NCBI GenBank assembly: GCA_021740385.1
Contig: JAIOZY010000006.1
Coordinates: 81,513 to 145,512, forward strand
DNA from: Prolixibacteraceae bacterium
GTDB lineage: Bacteria > Bacteroidota > Bacteroidia > Bacteroidales > Prolixibacteraceae
Length of the DNA: 64,000 nt
Reading direction: 5' to 3'
Of the stretch, positions 10,751-20,182 are shown piece by piece (position 1 is the stretch's first letter; every line of letters begins with the position of its first letter). The translations under genes and the position numbers were made by a program. The notes beneath the pieces were generated by a model. The model searched no databases. It saw nothing but the letters and a program-made list of their open reading frames with translations, and was not told where the DNA came from.

Positions 10751-12133
10751 ATGAACAATAAGCAAGCATCACTTTTAACTGTGTTAATGATAACGGGTTT
10801 CTTATTAACGGCAAGTGCACAAAACCCCATTGTGCAAACCTATTTTACAGCCGACCCTGCCCCTATGGTGCACGATGGAACTGTGTATGTATACACATCG
10901 CACGACGAGGACACGACCGTGAACAACTTTTTCACCATGTACGACTGGCGTTGCTATTCATCAACCGATATGGTAAACTGGACCGACCACGGTGCTGTTG
11001 CTTCATTGAAAGATTTTAACTGGCATGAAAAGTCCAATGGCGCCTGGGCACCCCAATGCATCGAACGGAACGGCAAGTTTTACCTCTATGTGCCTATTCA
11101 TGGCGAAGGTACAGCCGTGTTGGTTTCCGATTCGCCTACCGGCCCGTTTACCGATCCTATTGGTAAACGGTTGATCGATAGCGACCATATTTGGCAGGAC
11201 ATTGACCCCACAGTTGCCATCGACGACGATGGACAGGCCTACCTTTATTGGGGGAACCCCAACCTGTGGTATGTGAAGTTGAACGAAGATATGGTTTCGT
11301 ATGATAAGAACATTGGCGATAACGGAATTGTTTCAATTGAAATGACAACAGAAGCTTTTGGCAGCCAGAAAGGGCGCGACGGTAAAACGCGGGCATCGTA
11401 CACTGAAGGCCCCTGGTTTTATAAACGTAACAACTTGTATTATATGGTTTATGCCGCCAAAGGTATTCCCGAGTACATCGCCTATTCAACAGCGCAATCG
11501 CCCGAAGGCCCCTGGAATTACGGGGAAATCGTAATGGAAAGGGCCGATCATTTGGCCTTTACTAACCACGCGGGCATCATCGGTTTTAAGGGAAATTCCT
11601 ATATCTTTTATCACGACCAGTCCTTGTCGAAAGGCGAAGGTTTTAAGCGTTCGGTATGTGTTGAACAGTTTTCGTATAATGCCGATGGATCCATTCCCCT
11701 TATTAAACCTACAAAAGAAGGCGTGAAAGAAAGTATCGCCAATTTGAATCCCTTTAAAAAAGTCGAAGCCGAAACCATGGCCTGGAGCGAAGGCCTGAAA
11801 ACAGCAGGAAATAGCCAAACAGGTGTTTACGTAACCACGATTGAGAATGGCGATTACTTGATAGTCAGAAGCGTAGATTTTGGCAAAGGGGTGAAAAAAT
11901 TTAAAGCCGGTGTGGCTTCCGGATCAACGGGCGGAAAAATCGAAATACGGTTAAACCGTACCGACGGAGAGCTACTTGGCACGCTTCCGGTAAATAGTAC
12001 CGGGGGATGGCAAAACTGGAGCGTGAAATCATGCAAGCTGAAAAAAACAAAAGGCGTACACGACCTCTGTTTCGTGTTTAAAGGTGATGATGGCGAATTG
12101 TTTAACTTTGATTGGTGGAGTTTGATTAAATGA
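10751..12133 (+). CDS. GH43 arabinofuranosidase/xylosidase with CBM6
   Basis: The 460-residue secreted protein has a signal peptide (to ASAQ), a five-bladed GH43 propeller (about 25-335) and a C-terminal CBM6 (about 340-460; KVEAETMAWSEG to FNFDWWSL). The three acidic residues of GH43 are present: Asp35 in ADPAP (base), Asp152 in DIDPT (pKa modulator) and Glu219 in EGPW (acid). This architecture is common in xylan loci, where members release arabinofuranose or xylose from arabinoxylan; the subfamily cannot be fixed by eye. Its stop codon overlaps the start of the GH5 gene (ATGA at 12130-12133), so the two are translationally linked. Two similar GH43-CBM6 genes occur at 29606 and 37361. Confidence 0.9.
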   Translation: MNNKQASLLTVLMITGFLLTASAQNPIVQTYFTADPAPMVHDGTVYVYTSHDEDTTVNNFFTMYDWRCYSSTDMVNWTDHGAVASLKDFNWHEKSNGAWAPQCIERNGKFYLYVPIHGEGTAVLVSDSPTGPFTDPIGKRLIDSDHIWQDIDPTVAIDDDGQAYLYWGNPNLWYVKLNEDMVSYDKNIGDNGIVSIEMTTEAFGSQKGRDGKTRASYTEGPWFYKRNNLYYMVYAAKGIPEYIAYSTAQSPEGPWNYGEIVMERADHLAFTNHAGIIGFKGNSYIFYHDQSLSKGEGFKRSVCVEQFSYNADGSIPLIKPTKEGVKESIANLNPFKKVEAETMAWSEGLKTAGNSQTGVYVTTIENGDYLIVRSVDFGKGVKKFKAGVASGSTGGKIEIRLNRTDGELLGTLPVNSTGGWQNWSVKSCKLKKTKGVHDLCFVFKGDDGELFNFDWWSLIK

Positions 12134-14520
12134 TGATGAGAAATAGATTGTTATATGTTGTTTTCTTTTTAGTGATTGTTATTCAGTCGGTTGATGTGAG
12201 GGCCTGGGAGGGAATGCCCATGCCCGAGTTGCATGTCGAAGGTCGATATCTGAAAGACAGTCACGGCCATGTTGTGAATTTACATGGCTTTGCCCAAACC
12301 TTTTCGCCCTGGTTTAACGAGCAGGGTTCTAAATGGAGCAATTACGATGTTCAGGGTTGTTTAAATTACAATAAAACCATTATCGACCGTATTATGGATG
12401 CCGGATGGAAAGTAAATTTTGTTCGTCAGCACATGGATCCATACTGGAGCAGTACACCTGGTTGTACCGGGCGTTATGAGGGTGAAGAATGTTTTAACGA
12501 AACCCGATTTCGAAAGTATCTCGATGAAGTATTTGTGCCAATGGCTGAATATGCCGTTTCCAAAGGCTTATATGTTGTAATGCGCCCACCGGGCGTGAGT
12601 CCCGAAACGATAGAAATAGGCGGTGTTTACCACGAATACCTGATCAGGGTTTGGAGCATCGTGTCGAATCACCCGGTACTGAAAAACCACCCGCACATCA
12701 TGTTTGAACTGGCCAATGAACCCATCGACATTCTGGGTCCCGATGGTACTTACGGTGCCGGTACCCAGGGGCATTTCGACAACCTGAAAACCTATTTCCA
12801 GGAAATTGTTAATACGATACGATCCGTGGCCGATAATATAATTTGGGTGCCGGGTTTGGGTTATCAGTCGCTTTACTCGGGCTATGCCGTTAACCCAATC
12901 GAAGGTGATAACATTGGCTATGCCGTTCATGTGTACCCGGGTTGGTTTAACAGCGGACAGGGTTATGAACCCTTTCAAAGGGGATGGGACAACCAGGTTC
13001 AGCCGGTTGCCGACTTTGCACCGGTTATTGTAACCGAAATGGACTGGGCACCCGAAAGGCACAATAAATCGTGGGGCAAAGCTACTACCGGAACTGCCGG
13101 GGGCGAAGGCTTTGGGGCTAACTTTAAAAAAATTGCCGACGATTGTGGCAACGTGAGCTGGTTGATTTTCACCAGCCCCGATTTATTGGCTGAATTTGGA
13201 AACCCCGATGCCCCGGCCGATATTGTCGATTTCCTTACCGATCCCGAGGCTTGTCCCTGGCCGGTTTATCACTGGTATCGGGATTATGCCGAAGTGTACG
13301 ATTTTAACGGCGTATCGGAAGAATATTTAACCCTTGCAGAGTTGTATGCCGAAAGCGGTGAAAACATTTCGGTACTTACGAATAGCTCTAAGGCGTTAAA
13401 AATTAATGCTGTATTTGCCGATGGGCATATTGAAAATGTTGCTTCCCTGGCTGATGTTACCGTCGATCGCCCCGATGTGGTCCAGGTACTGCGGGGAAGG
13501 GTATTTGCCCTTGCCGACGGACAGGCAACAGTAAACGTTGCTTATACCGGTCCCAAAGGAAACCGGGAACAATTGACACTCAAAGTAAGTGCTTCAACTT
13601 TCCCGCTTACTACTGAGCTGTTTAATCCCGGAATATGGGAAAATGGTACTTTTGATGAAGACACCAAAACCTTGCATACCGGCCCGTGGGGATTTGGCGG
13701 CTGGCAATACAACGGCATCGATTTGTCTGGTTACAAATACCTTGTCTCCAGGCTGGGAAGTGCAAACAATGCCAGTGCCGATTTCAGGATTTTTGATGGC
13801 GCAAGCTATTGGGGATCTCCGGCTATATATCGCTTTAATGCTAACCGCGAAATAGTGGTTGTTTTAAATGATGCCGTTAAAGATGACGGAAGCCCCCTTG
13901 ATCCGGAGCATATTTACATTGCAGGTTTTTGGTCAAACGGGAATAATCCCTTCGTAATCGATACGGTATTTCTGACCAATTCAAGCGAATACGCACCACC
14001 CGGTATTTATGTGAGCGATGTTAATGAAAGGAAAATAACCGCGTTGGACGGGCTTAATTACGTTATAGAATCCGGCCCTTCTGAAAGCCAGTCTTTTGTC
14101 GTGTCGGGTTTTAAACTTGAAGATGATATAACAATTCATGCTCCCGAAAACTTTGAAATTTCAACCGACGCTGTCGGAGAGTATGTGTATAATATTATTC
14201 TTCCTGAAAATGAAGGTACTGTTAACGAAACAATCATTTTTGTTCGTTTGAAATCCGGACTTATCAGAGACACTTATAGTGGCGATATACAAATTGAATC
14301 GACCGGTGTTACTTCTATCAGATTATCCCTGTCGGGAATGGTGGATTTTAAAACAAATGTCAAGTCTATCGATAAAGCTGATCTGAGTGTTATATCGACC
14401 AGTTATTTCTCGATATCAGGACGCAGGGTGTATGATATTGAAAATGCGAGAGGACTTTTTATTAAAAGGGATCTAATGTCGGATGGATCATTACAGACCA
14501 GTAAAATTATTAAGTATTAA
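12130..14520 (+). CDS. GH5 family endo-glycanase, multidomain
   Basis: The 796-residue secreted enzyme starts with a hydrophobic signal (about 1-25) and a GH5 (cellulase-type) barrel to about residue 400. FELANEP gives the acid/base Glu197 and VIVTEMDW the nucleophile Glu303. Next come a bacterial Ig-like domain (about 415-490), a beta-sandwich that looks like a carbohydrate-binding module (about 495-615; GGWQYNGIDLSGYKYLVSR, FWSNGNNPFVIDTVFL), a second Ig-like domain (620-740), and a C terminus (YFSISGRRVYD, GLFIKRDLMSDG, KIIKY) of the type that ends many secreted Bacteroidota proteins, a possible T9SS-related tail without the YPNP motif. GH5 covers endoglucanase, xyloglucanase and xylanase activities; the subfamily is not assigned. 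It overlaps the upstream GH43 gene by four bases. Confidence 0.83.
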   Translation: MMMRNRLLYVVFFLVIVIQSVDVRAWEGMPMPELHVEGRYLKDSHGHVVNLHGFAQTFSPWFNEQGSKWSNYDVQGCLNYNKTIIDRIMDAGWKVNFVRQHMDPYWSSTPGCTGRYEGEECFNETRFRKYLDEVFVPMAEYAVSKGLYVVMRPPGVSPETIEIGGVYHEYLIRVWSIVSNHPVLKNHPHIMFELANEPIDILGPDGTYGAGTQGHFDNLKTYFQEIVNTIRSVADNIIWVPGLGYQSLYSGYAVNPIEGDNIGYAVHVYPGWFNSGQGYEPFQRGWDNQVQPVADFAPVIVTEMDWAPERHNKSWGKATTGTAGGEGFGANFKKIADDCGNVSWLIFTSPDLLAEFGNPDAPADIVDFLTDPEACPWPVYHWYRDYAEVYDFNGVSEEYLTLAELYAESGENISVLTNSSKALKINAVFADGHIENVASLADVTVDRPDVVQVLRGRVFALADGQATVNVAYTGPKGNREQLTLKVSASTFPLTTELFNPGIWENGTFDEDTKTLHTGPWGFGGWQYNGIDLSGYKYLVSRLGSANNASADFRIFDGASYWGSPAIYRFNANREIVVVLNDAVKDDGSPLDPEHIYIAGFWSNGNNPFVIDTVFLTNSSEYAPPGIYVSDVNERKITALDGLNYVIESGPSESQSFVVSGFKLEDDITIHAPENFEISTDAVGEYVYNIILPENEGTVNETIIFVRLKSGLIRDTYSGDIQIESTGVTSIRLSLSGMVDFKTNVKSIDKADLSVISTSYFSISGRRVYDIENARGLFIKRDLMSDGSLQTSKIIKY

Positions 14521-14584
14521 GATAAAATTGAGATATATACCTTTCAGGATTATGAATATACCAATTACCTAAAAATCCAAAGAG

Positions 14585-16957
14585 ATGAAGAAAAACAAAT
14601 TTTATATGGTCGCTTTTGTTCTGTTAATGATTGGTTTAAATTGCAATAGCCAAACCTATCAAAAGACTGACAATGGAATTAAAACAACCGTCGAATTAAC
14701 TAATGTTGAAATTGAATTCTATTCTCCCTCCATTGTAAGGGTTAAAAAATGGCCCGAAAAGTCGTGCTTTTTAAAAGAAAGCCTCTCGGTTGTTCATCAA
14801 CCCGGCAAAACAAATATTGAAATTAACAAAAAAGGAAACACTTTATTATTGAAGAGTGAGAAGGTACAGGTTTCGCTCGGTTTAAATGATGGAGTCCTGT
14901 CTTTCATTTCAGCTTCGGGTAAAACCCTTTTGAGTGAAAAAGAATCAGGTTCAAAATTTACGCCTTATAACGATGCCGGGGAAGAAACGTACAGTGTGTC
15001 TCAATCATTTGTTTTAGATAAAGAGGAGGCCATTTATGGTTTAGGAATTTTGCAAAACGGCAAAATGGTACAACGCGACCTCGAAATACATATGATACAA
15101 AACAATACGCAGGATTTTGTTCCCTTTTTCCAGTCGAACAAAGGTTATGGCCTGTTCTGGGATAACTATTCACCAACGACATTTAGCGATAACCCGCAAC
15201 AAACTTCATTTCGCTCGGAGGTTGGCGATGGCATCGACTATTATTTTATGTACGGTGAAAATGCCGATGGTGTGGTTGCCCAAATGCGCGAACTAACCGG
15301 ACAGGTGCCTATGTTCCCGTTATGGACCTATGGTTACTGGCAAAGCAAGGAGCGTTATAAAAGTCAAAATGAAACGGTTGGTGTTGTTCAAAAGTACCGT
15401 GATTTAGGTGTCCCCCTCGATGGGATTATTCAAGACTGGCGTTATTGGGGCAACAACTACCTGTGGAATGCCATGGAATTCCTCAATGAAGAATTTTACG
15501 ATCCACAAAAGATGATCAACGATGTGCACAACATGAATGCACACATGATTATTTCAATATGGAATTCGTTTGGGCCACATACCAAGCAGTACAGGAAACT
15601 CGACAGCATTGATGCGCTTTTAGATATAAAAACATGGCCCGAATCGGGTTCGTTCAAATGGCCACCCAATCCCGATTATCCTTCGGGTGTGCGGGTTTAC
15701 GATGCATACAACCCGGCAGCGCGCGACATTTACTGGAAATACCTGAAGGAAGGCATTTTCTCACTGGGCATGGACGGATGGTGGATCGACTCCTCCGAAC
15801 CCGACCATTTCGACCCGAAACCGGCTGATTTTGATAATCAAACATACCTTGGTTCATTTCGTAAAGTGCGCAATGCTTACCCCTTGATGACGGTGGGCGG
15901 TGTTTACAAACATCAGCGCGAAGTTACTTCCGATAAGCGTGTTTTTATTTTAACACGTTCGGTGTTTGCCGGACAGCAACGCTGCGGCGCCAATACATGG
16001 TCGGGCGATGTTGTGGCATCGTGGGATGCCTTGCGAAAGCAGATATCTGGAGGCTTAAACTTAACATTATGTGGCATTCCACACTACAACAGCGATATAG
16101 GCGGTTTCTTCCTTTGGGATTTTCAAAACCCGCTGCAAAATGCCGATTATCGCGAATTGTATGCCCGGTGGGTCCAGTTTGGCGCATTTTGCCCCATGAT
16201 GCGTTCGCATGGTGCCGATGCCCCACGCGAAATATATCAATTCGGACAAAAGGGGGAACCTATTTACGATGCCATCGAGAAATACATCAACCTTCGCTAC
16301 TGTTTTTTACCTTACATTTATTCCACTTCGTGGGACGTAACAGAAAACCAGTCGAGTATAATGCGTGCCCTGGTCATGGATTTCCCATCCGATAAAAAAG
16401 CGCTCAATATTGATGACCAGTACATGTTTGGCAAGTCCATCCTGGTTTGCCCGGTAACCGAAAGCATGTATAACGAAAATGGACAGGAAGATTTTAGCAC
16501 GGTTAAAAAGCGGGAGCTTTATTTGCCTGCCGGTACCAATTGGATTGACTTCTGGACAGGTGAAGCGCTGGAAGGTGGACAAACCATAAATAAGGAAACA
16601 CCAATCGATATTATGCCTCTGTATGTCAAAGTAGGTTCCATTATACCAATAGGACCGGATGTTCAATATGCCGAAGAGAAAACATGGGACAACCTTGAAA
16701 TTCGGATTTATGAAGGTGCCGATGGCGAATTTACTTTGTATGAAGATGAAAACGACAATTATAATTACGAAAAAGGAATGTATTCAACCATCGTGTTTAG
16801 TTGGGACGATGCGAAAAAAGTTTTAACCATTGCCAAACGTGAGGGCTCATTCCCCGGTATGATAGAAAACAGGAAGTTTGATGTAAAAATTACCGGTCAA
16901 ATGGACAATGTTGAAACCGTAAAATACAGTGGTGGAAAACAAACCGTGAAATTCTAA
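14585..16957 (+). CDS. GH31 alpha-glycosidase, probably alpha-xylosidase
   Basis: The 790-residue secreted protein has a signal peptide (to CNSQ), an N-terminal beta-sandwich (about 25-235), the GH31 barrel (about 235-575) and C-terminal beta domains. WWIDSSEPDH contains the nucleophile Asp402; IQDWRYWG and the conserved GDVVASWDAL follow the alpha-xylosidase pattern rather than the alpha-glucosidase WLDMNEP pattern. Expected role: removing alpha-xylose from the non-reducing end of xyloglucan oligosaccharides or xylose branches of complex xylan. It lacks the PA14-like insertion of the second GH31 at 44552. The GH43-like gene begins only 6 bp after it. Confidence 0.88.
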   Translation: MKKNKFYMVAFVLLMIGLNCNSQTYQKTDNGIKTTVELTNVEIEFYSPSIVRVKKWPEKSCFLKESLSVVHQPGKTNIEINKKGNTLLLKSEKVQVSLGLNDGVLSFISASGKTLLSEKESGSKFTPYNDAGEETYSVSQSFVLDKEEAIYGLGILQNGKMVQRDLEIHMIQNNTQDFVPFFQSNKGYGLFWDNYSPTTFSDNPQQTSFRSEVGDGIDYYFMYGENADGVVAQMRELTGQVPMFPLWTYGYWQSKERYKSQNETVGVVQKYRDLGVPLDGIIQDWRYWGNNYLWNAMEFLNEEFYDPQKMINDVHNMNAHMIISIWNSFGPHTKQYRKLDSIDALLDIKTWPESGSFKWPPNPDYPSGVRVYDAYNPAARDIYWKYLKEGIFSLGMDGWWIDSSEPDHFDPKPADFDNQTYLGSFRKVRNAYPLMTVGGVYKHQREVTSDKRVFILTRSVFAGQQRCGANTWSGDVVASWDALRKQISGGLNLTLCGIPHYNSDIGGFFLWDFQNPLQNADYRELYARWVQFGAFCPMMRSHGADAPREIYQFGQKGEPIYDAIEKYINLRYCFLPYIYSTSWDVTENQSSIMRALVMDFPSDKKALNIDDQYMFGKSILVCPVTESMYNENGQEDFSTVKKRELYLPAGTNWIDFWTGEALEGGQTINKETPIDIMPLYVKVGSIIPIGPDVQYAEEKTWDNLEIRIYEGADGEFTLYEDENDNYNYEKGMYSTIVFSWDDAKKVLTIAKREGSFPGMIENRKFDVKITGQMDNVETVKYSGGKQTVKF

Positions 16958-16963
16958 AAAGAT

Positions 16964-18079
16964 ATGAAGGTAAATAAACAAATACTGATTCTGCTTGCAA
17001 TATGGCTGTCAGTCAGTTGCTTCGCTCAGGAAAACATTGGCGGGGATAAAACTGATGTTTTTTGCTATACCAACCCGGTTACCCGCGACACATCCATTGC
17101 AATGAGAGATCATTGTATCATCAAAGTTGGCGAAAAATGGTATTGCACCGGAACATCGATGCCTGTTTGGACAGGTCCTAATCCCGGTGTCCGACTGTTG
17201 GTGTCCGACGATTTGATCAACTGGGAACATCATTCATGGATTATCGATGCCAGTAAATTACCTGAGGACTGTCCCTACAACGGAAGGTTTTGGGCTTCTG
17301 AAATTCATTACATTCAGGGAAAATTCTGGCTCACAATAAACAGTGGAAAAGTAACCGATGAAGACCCAAAAGGGATGGACACACACAGTGTTTGGCTATT
17401 CTCTTCTGATGAGGTTACAGGTCCATATAATCTGGTGAACGGGCCACTTACACCCCAATACAACAACGATGCAACACTTTTTGAAGATGACGATGGGCAG
17501 GTGTACTTTTATTGCAGTGGTGGGGGATTATTTCAGGCAAAAATAGATTTAAATACAGGTAAACTAACTACACCAATCGAAAAATTCTTAGACAAAAAGC
17601 AACCGGGTTGGCCCGAATGGATGGTTGGTGGTATTGAAGGCCCTTTTGTTATTAAACGTGACGGTACATATTTTATGTTTTTTTCTACCTGGACGCGTGG
17701 ATATGAAGTAGGCCTGTTAAAATCGAAAAATCCATTAGGCCCATGGAAATTAGTGTCGAAAGAACCAATATTCGGCACCCGTAAAAAAGGATACCGCCCG
17801 GAGCTTGCCATCGGTGGTGGTTACGATCATTTAAAATTTCAGGATACCGAAGACCCATACTGCGAGACAGGGCACAATGCACTGTTCGAAGGACCTGATG
17901 GCAATATTTGGAGTTCGTGTCATTATATGATGTATGAAAAACGGCCTTATCCGTATAGTCAAACGTTTGAACCATGGGAATTAACCCCTCAAATGGGATA
18001 CGAACCTGTCCGATATGAAAATGGAAGATTCTATATTGATGAACCAACATGGACAGAACAGCAAATTGATTATCAGTGA
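16964..18079 (+). CDS. GH43-like five-bladed propeller glycosidase
   Basis: The 371-residue secreted protein (signal peptide to CFAQ) is a single-domain propeller enzyme. Candidate catalytic residues are Asp49 in AMRDHC, Asp in NNDATLFED and Glu in GGIEGPFV, spaced as in GH43. WYCTGTSMP, LLVSDDLINWEHH and TGPYNLVNGPL are typical blade motifs. It differs strongly from the three GH43-CBM6 enzymes here and has no binding module, so it likely works on small oligosaccharides; alpha-L-arabinofuranosidase or a related exo-activity is a guess. It is tightly packed between the GH31 (6 bp) and the GH29 gene (37 bp). Confidence 0.78.
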   Translation: MKVNKQILILLAIWLSVSCFAQENIGGDKTDVFCYTNPVTRDTSIAMRDHCIIKVGEKWYCTGTSMPVWTGPNPGVRLLVSDDLINWEHHSWIIDASKLPEDCPYNGRFWASEIHYIQGKFWLTINSGKVTDEDPKGMDTHSVWLFSSDEVTGPYNLVNGPLTPQYNNDATLFEDDDGQVYFYCSGGGLFQAKIDLNTGKLTTPIEKFLDKKQPGWPEWMVGGIEGPFVIKRDGTYFMFFSTWTRGYEVGLLKSKNPLGPWKLVSKEPIFGTRKKGYRPELAIGGGYDHLKFQDTEDPYCETGHNALFEGPDGNIWSSCHYMMYEKRPYPYSQTFEPWELTPQMGYEPVRYENGRFYIDEPTWTEQQIDYQ

Positions 18080-18116
18080 TATTGCTGAATTAAATCAGGA
18101 TAAAAGTCCAAAAAAG

Positions 18117-20135
18117 ATGATGAGAGGATTAATAATATATTTGGTGGTGTTTTTAAGTTGGACATTTAATAGTCAATTATATGGTCAATCAAATCGAACA
18201 GTAGAAAATGCCATCCACGAAAGTGTAGATATATTGTCAACCCCTGATATATGGGACTTGCCTCCATTGCCAATAAGTAAAGGCCCATACACTGCCAGTT
18301 GGGAAGACATAAGCCGGATTTACAATGTGCCACAATGGTGGCGTGAAGCTAAATTTGGTGCATGGTCGCACTGGGATCCACAATCAATGCCCGAACAGGG
18401 CGACTGGTATGCACGCGGAATGTATATCGAAGGTAGTCCGCAATATCAATACCACGTTGAGAATTTTGGCCATCCATCTGAATATGGCTACAAAGACATT
18501 TGCCATAACTGGGTAATTGATAAGTGGAACCCTGATGAGTTAATGGATTTATATGTAGAAATGGGCGCACGCTATTTTATGGCCATGGGGGTCCATCATG
18601 ATAATTTCGATTGCTACGATTCAAAATATCAACCCTGGAATTCGGTAAACGTGGGTCCAAAGAAAGACATCGTTGGGATTTGGGAAAAAGTTGCCCGTGA
18701 ACACGATATGAAGTTCGGTATAGGTTTTCACAATACACCTGCCCGTACCTGGGGGCAGTTTATGACAGTAAGGTACACAAGTGACAAGAAAGGGCCAAAG
18801 GCAGGTGTGCCTTACGATGCGCTGCATACAATAGCAGATGGCAAAGGAGAATGGTGGGAGGGGATGGATCCGGTTGATCTTTATGGTCCGGTTCACGACA
18901 AAAAGGCACCTTTGCATTCACCTTTTGCCAACCAGTTTATGTGGCGCATCGATGATGCCATCACCAAATATCATCCCGATGTAATTTATTTTGACGAACA
19001 TGCAGGTGACTCACAAGTCGATTTAGGGGTGAATATGGGGCTTGGATTTCTTGCACCACAGTTAATTGCCAACTACTATAACAAATCGTTGAAATGGAAC
19101 AACGGGAAAATGGAGGCCGTAGTTAATCTTAAAGGTGTAGGAGGGCGGTACAACAGTTTTCAAAACGAACCGGAATTGCTTCCCCTTGTGGATCGTTCCC
19201 TTGTGAAGAGCACCGAGAAAATCATTGAGCCTGAGATTATGGCTTATCCTTTCCAAACCGAAACCAGTATAGCTGAATGGCATTATCAAACAGGTCAGGA
19301 GTATATGGATGCAGCTACAATAATTGATTTGCTGATGCAAAATGTTTCCCGAAACGGAACCATGTTGCTCAATCTGACCCAGCATGGTCGTGGCGATCTC
19401 GATTCGGAAGTGGTGCGCATTGCCAAAGATGTTGGTGAATGGTTAAAAGTTAATGGCGAAGCGGTTTATGGCTCACGACCTTTTGAGGTATATGGTGAAA
19501 TGAATGTTTGCTATACACGTAATAAGGGCTATGTTTATGCTACTGTTTTTAACTGGAACGACAACCAGCTAACTCTTCAAGAGTTACATTCAAATGGACA
19601 TACACTTGGCAAAGTTTCTAAAGTGGAAATGCTTGGTACGAATGTGGAATTTGAATTTGCACAGAATGAAACCGGGTTAACCATAACACCAAATCAAGTA
19701 TTACAACACCTCCCGGGGATTACTGATAAATCATTATCACAAAACATTCGGGTTTTTCGCATTACGCATGACAAAGGCTGGATAAACGACGATGACCCGG
19801 GAATTACAGCTCCCGGATGGTATCGGGTTTGCAACCTGGAAACAGGCGATTATAACAATGACCTTACAAAAAGCGAAACAACGGGCGATGTATGGCGCGG
19901 TTCATTTACCGGGAATAACATTTCGGTTTTATGCCCTAAAGAGGAAGAAGCCGGTAAGATAGAAATTCAGATTGATGGTGAGGTGCAATCAACAGTTGAT
20001 CTATCAACCACTGGCAAGCGTAAGCCACAGCAGGTTGTATGTGAAATAAGCAAACTGGCTGATGGTAAACATGAAATTGCGATTGTAAACAAAGGTGGCG
20101 GAAAAGTAGCCATTGATGCTTTAGTGGTTAAATAA
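18117..20135 (+). CDS. GH29-type alpha-L-fucosidase (or alpha-L-galactosidase)
   Basis: The frame is open from 18015 inside the preceding gene, but the signal peptide (MMRGLIIYLVVFLSWTFNSQLYGQ) begins at the adjacent ATGs 18117/18120 just after an A-rich GA stretch; 18117 gives 672 residues. The GH29 signature is seen in VPQWWREAKFGAWSHWDPQS, YFMAMGVHHDNFDCYDSKYQPW and PDVIYFDEHAGD, where Asp293 is the likely nucleophile. A beta-sandwich follows the barrel, and the last ~115 residues form a galactose-binding-like module ending in VAIDALVVK. In this setting it would remove alpha-L-fucose from xyloglucan side chains, or alpha-L-galactose from complex xylan, since fucosidase folds accept both sugars. 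Neighbouring GH31 and GH2 genes fit sequential side-chain trimming. Confidence 0.85.
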   Translation: MMRGLIIYLVVFLSWTFNSQLYGQSNRTVENAIHESVDILSTPDIWDLPPLPISKGPYTASWEDISRIYNVPQWWREAKFGAWSHWDPQSMPEQGDWYARGMYIEGSPQYQYHVENFGHPSEYGYKDICHNWVIDKWNPDELMDLYVEMGARYFMAMGVHHDNFDCYDSKYQPWNSVNVGPKKDIVGIWEKVAREHDMKFGIGFHNTPARTWGQFMTVRYTSDKKGPKAGVPYDALHTIADGKGEWWEGMDPVDLYGPVHDKKAPLHSPFANQFMWRIDDAITKYHPDVIYFDEHAGDSQVDLGVNMGLGFLAPQLIANYYNKSLKWNNGKMEAVVNLKGVGGRYNSFQNEPELLPLVDRSLVKSTEKIIEPEIMAYPFQTETSIAEWHYQTGQEYMDAATIIDLLMQNVSRNGTMLLNLTQHGRGDLDSEVVRIAKDVGEWLKVNGEAVYGSRPFEVYGEMNVCYTRNKGYVYATVFNWNDNQLTLQELHSNGHTLGKVSKVEMLGTNVEFEFAQNETGLTITPNQVLQHLPGITDKSLSQNIRVFRITHDKGWINDDDPGITAPGWYRVCNLETGDYNNDLTKSETTGDVWRGSFTGNNISVLCPKEEEAGKIEIQIDGEVQSTVDLSTTGKRKPQQVVCEISKLADGKHEIAIVNKGGGKVAIDALVVK

Positions 20136-20182
20136 ACATAATACATATACGGAAATAGTTTTTTTAAATAAAACCAAATAAT

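Noticed and set aside
18015..18116. Upstream start for the GH29 gene
   Set aside because: It lies within the preceding GH43-like gene and would precede the signal peptide by 34 residues.
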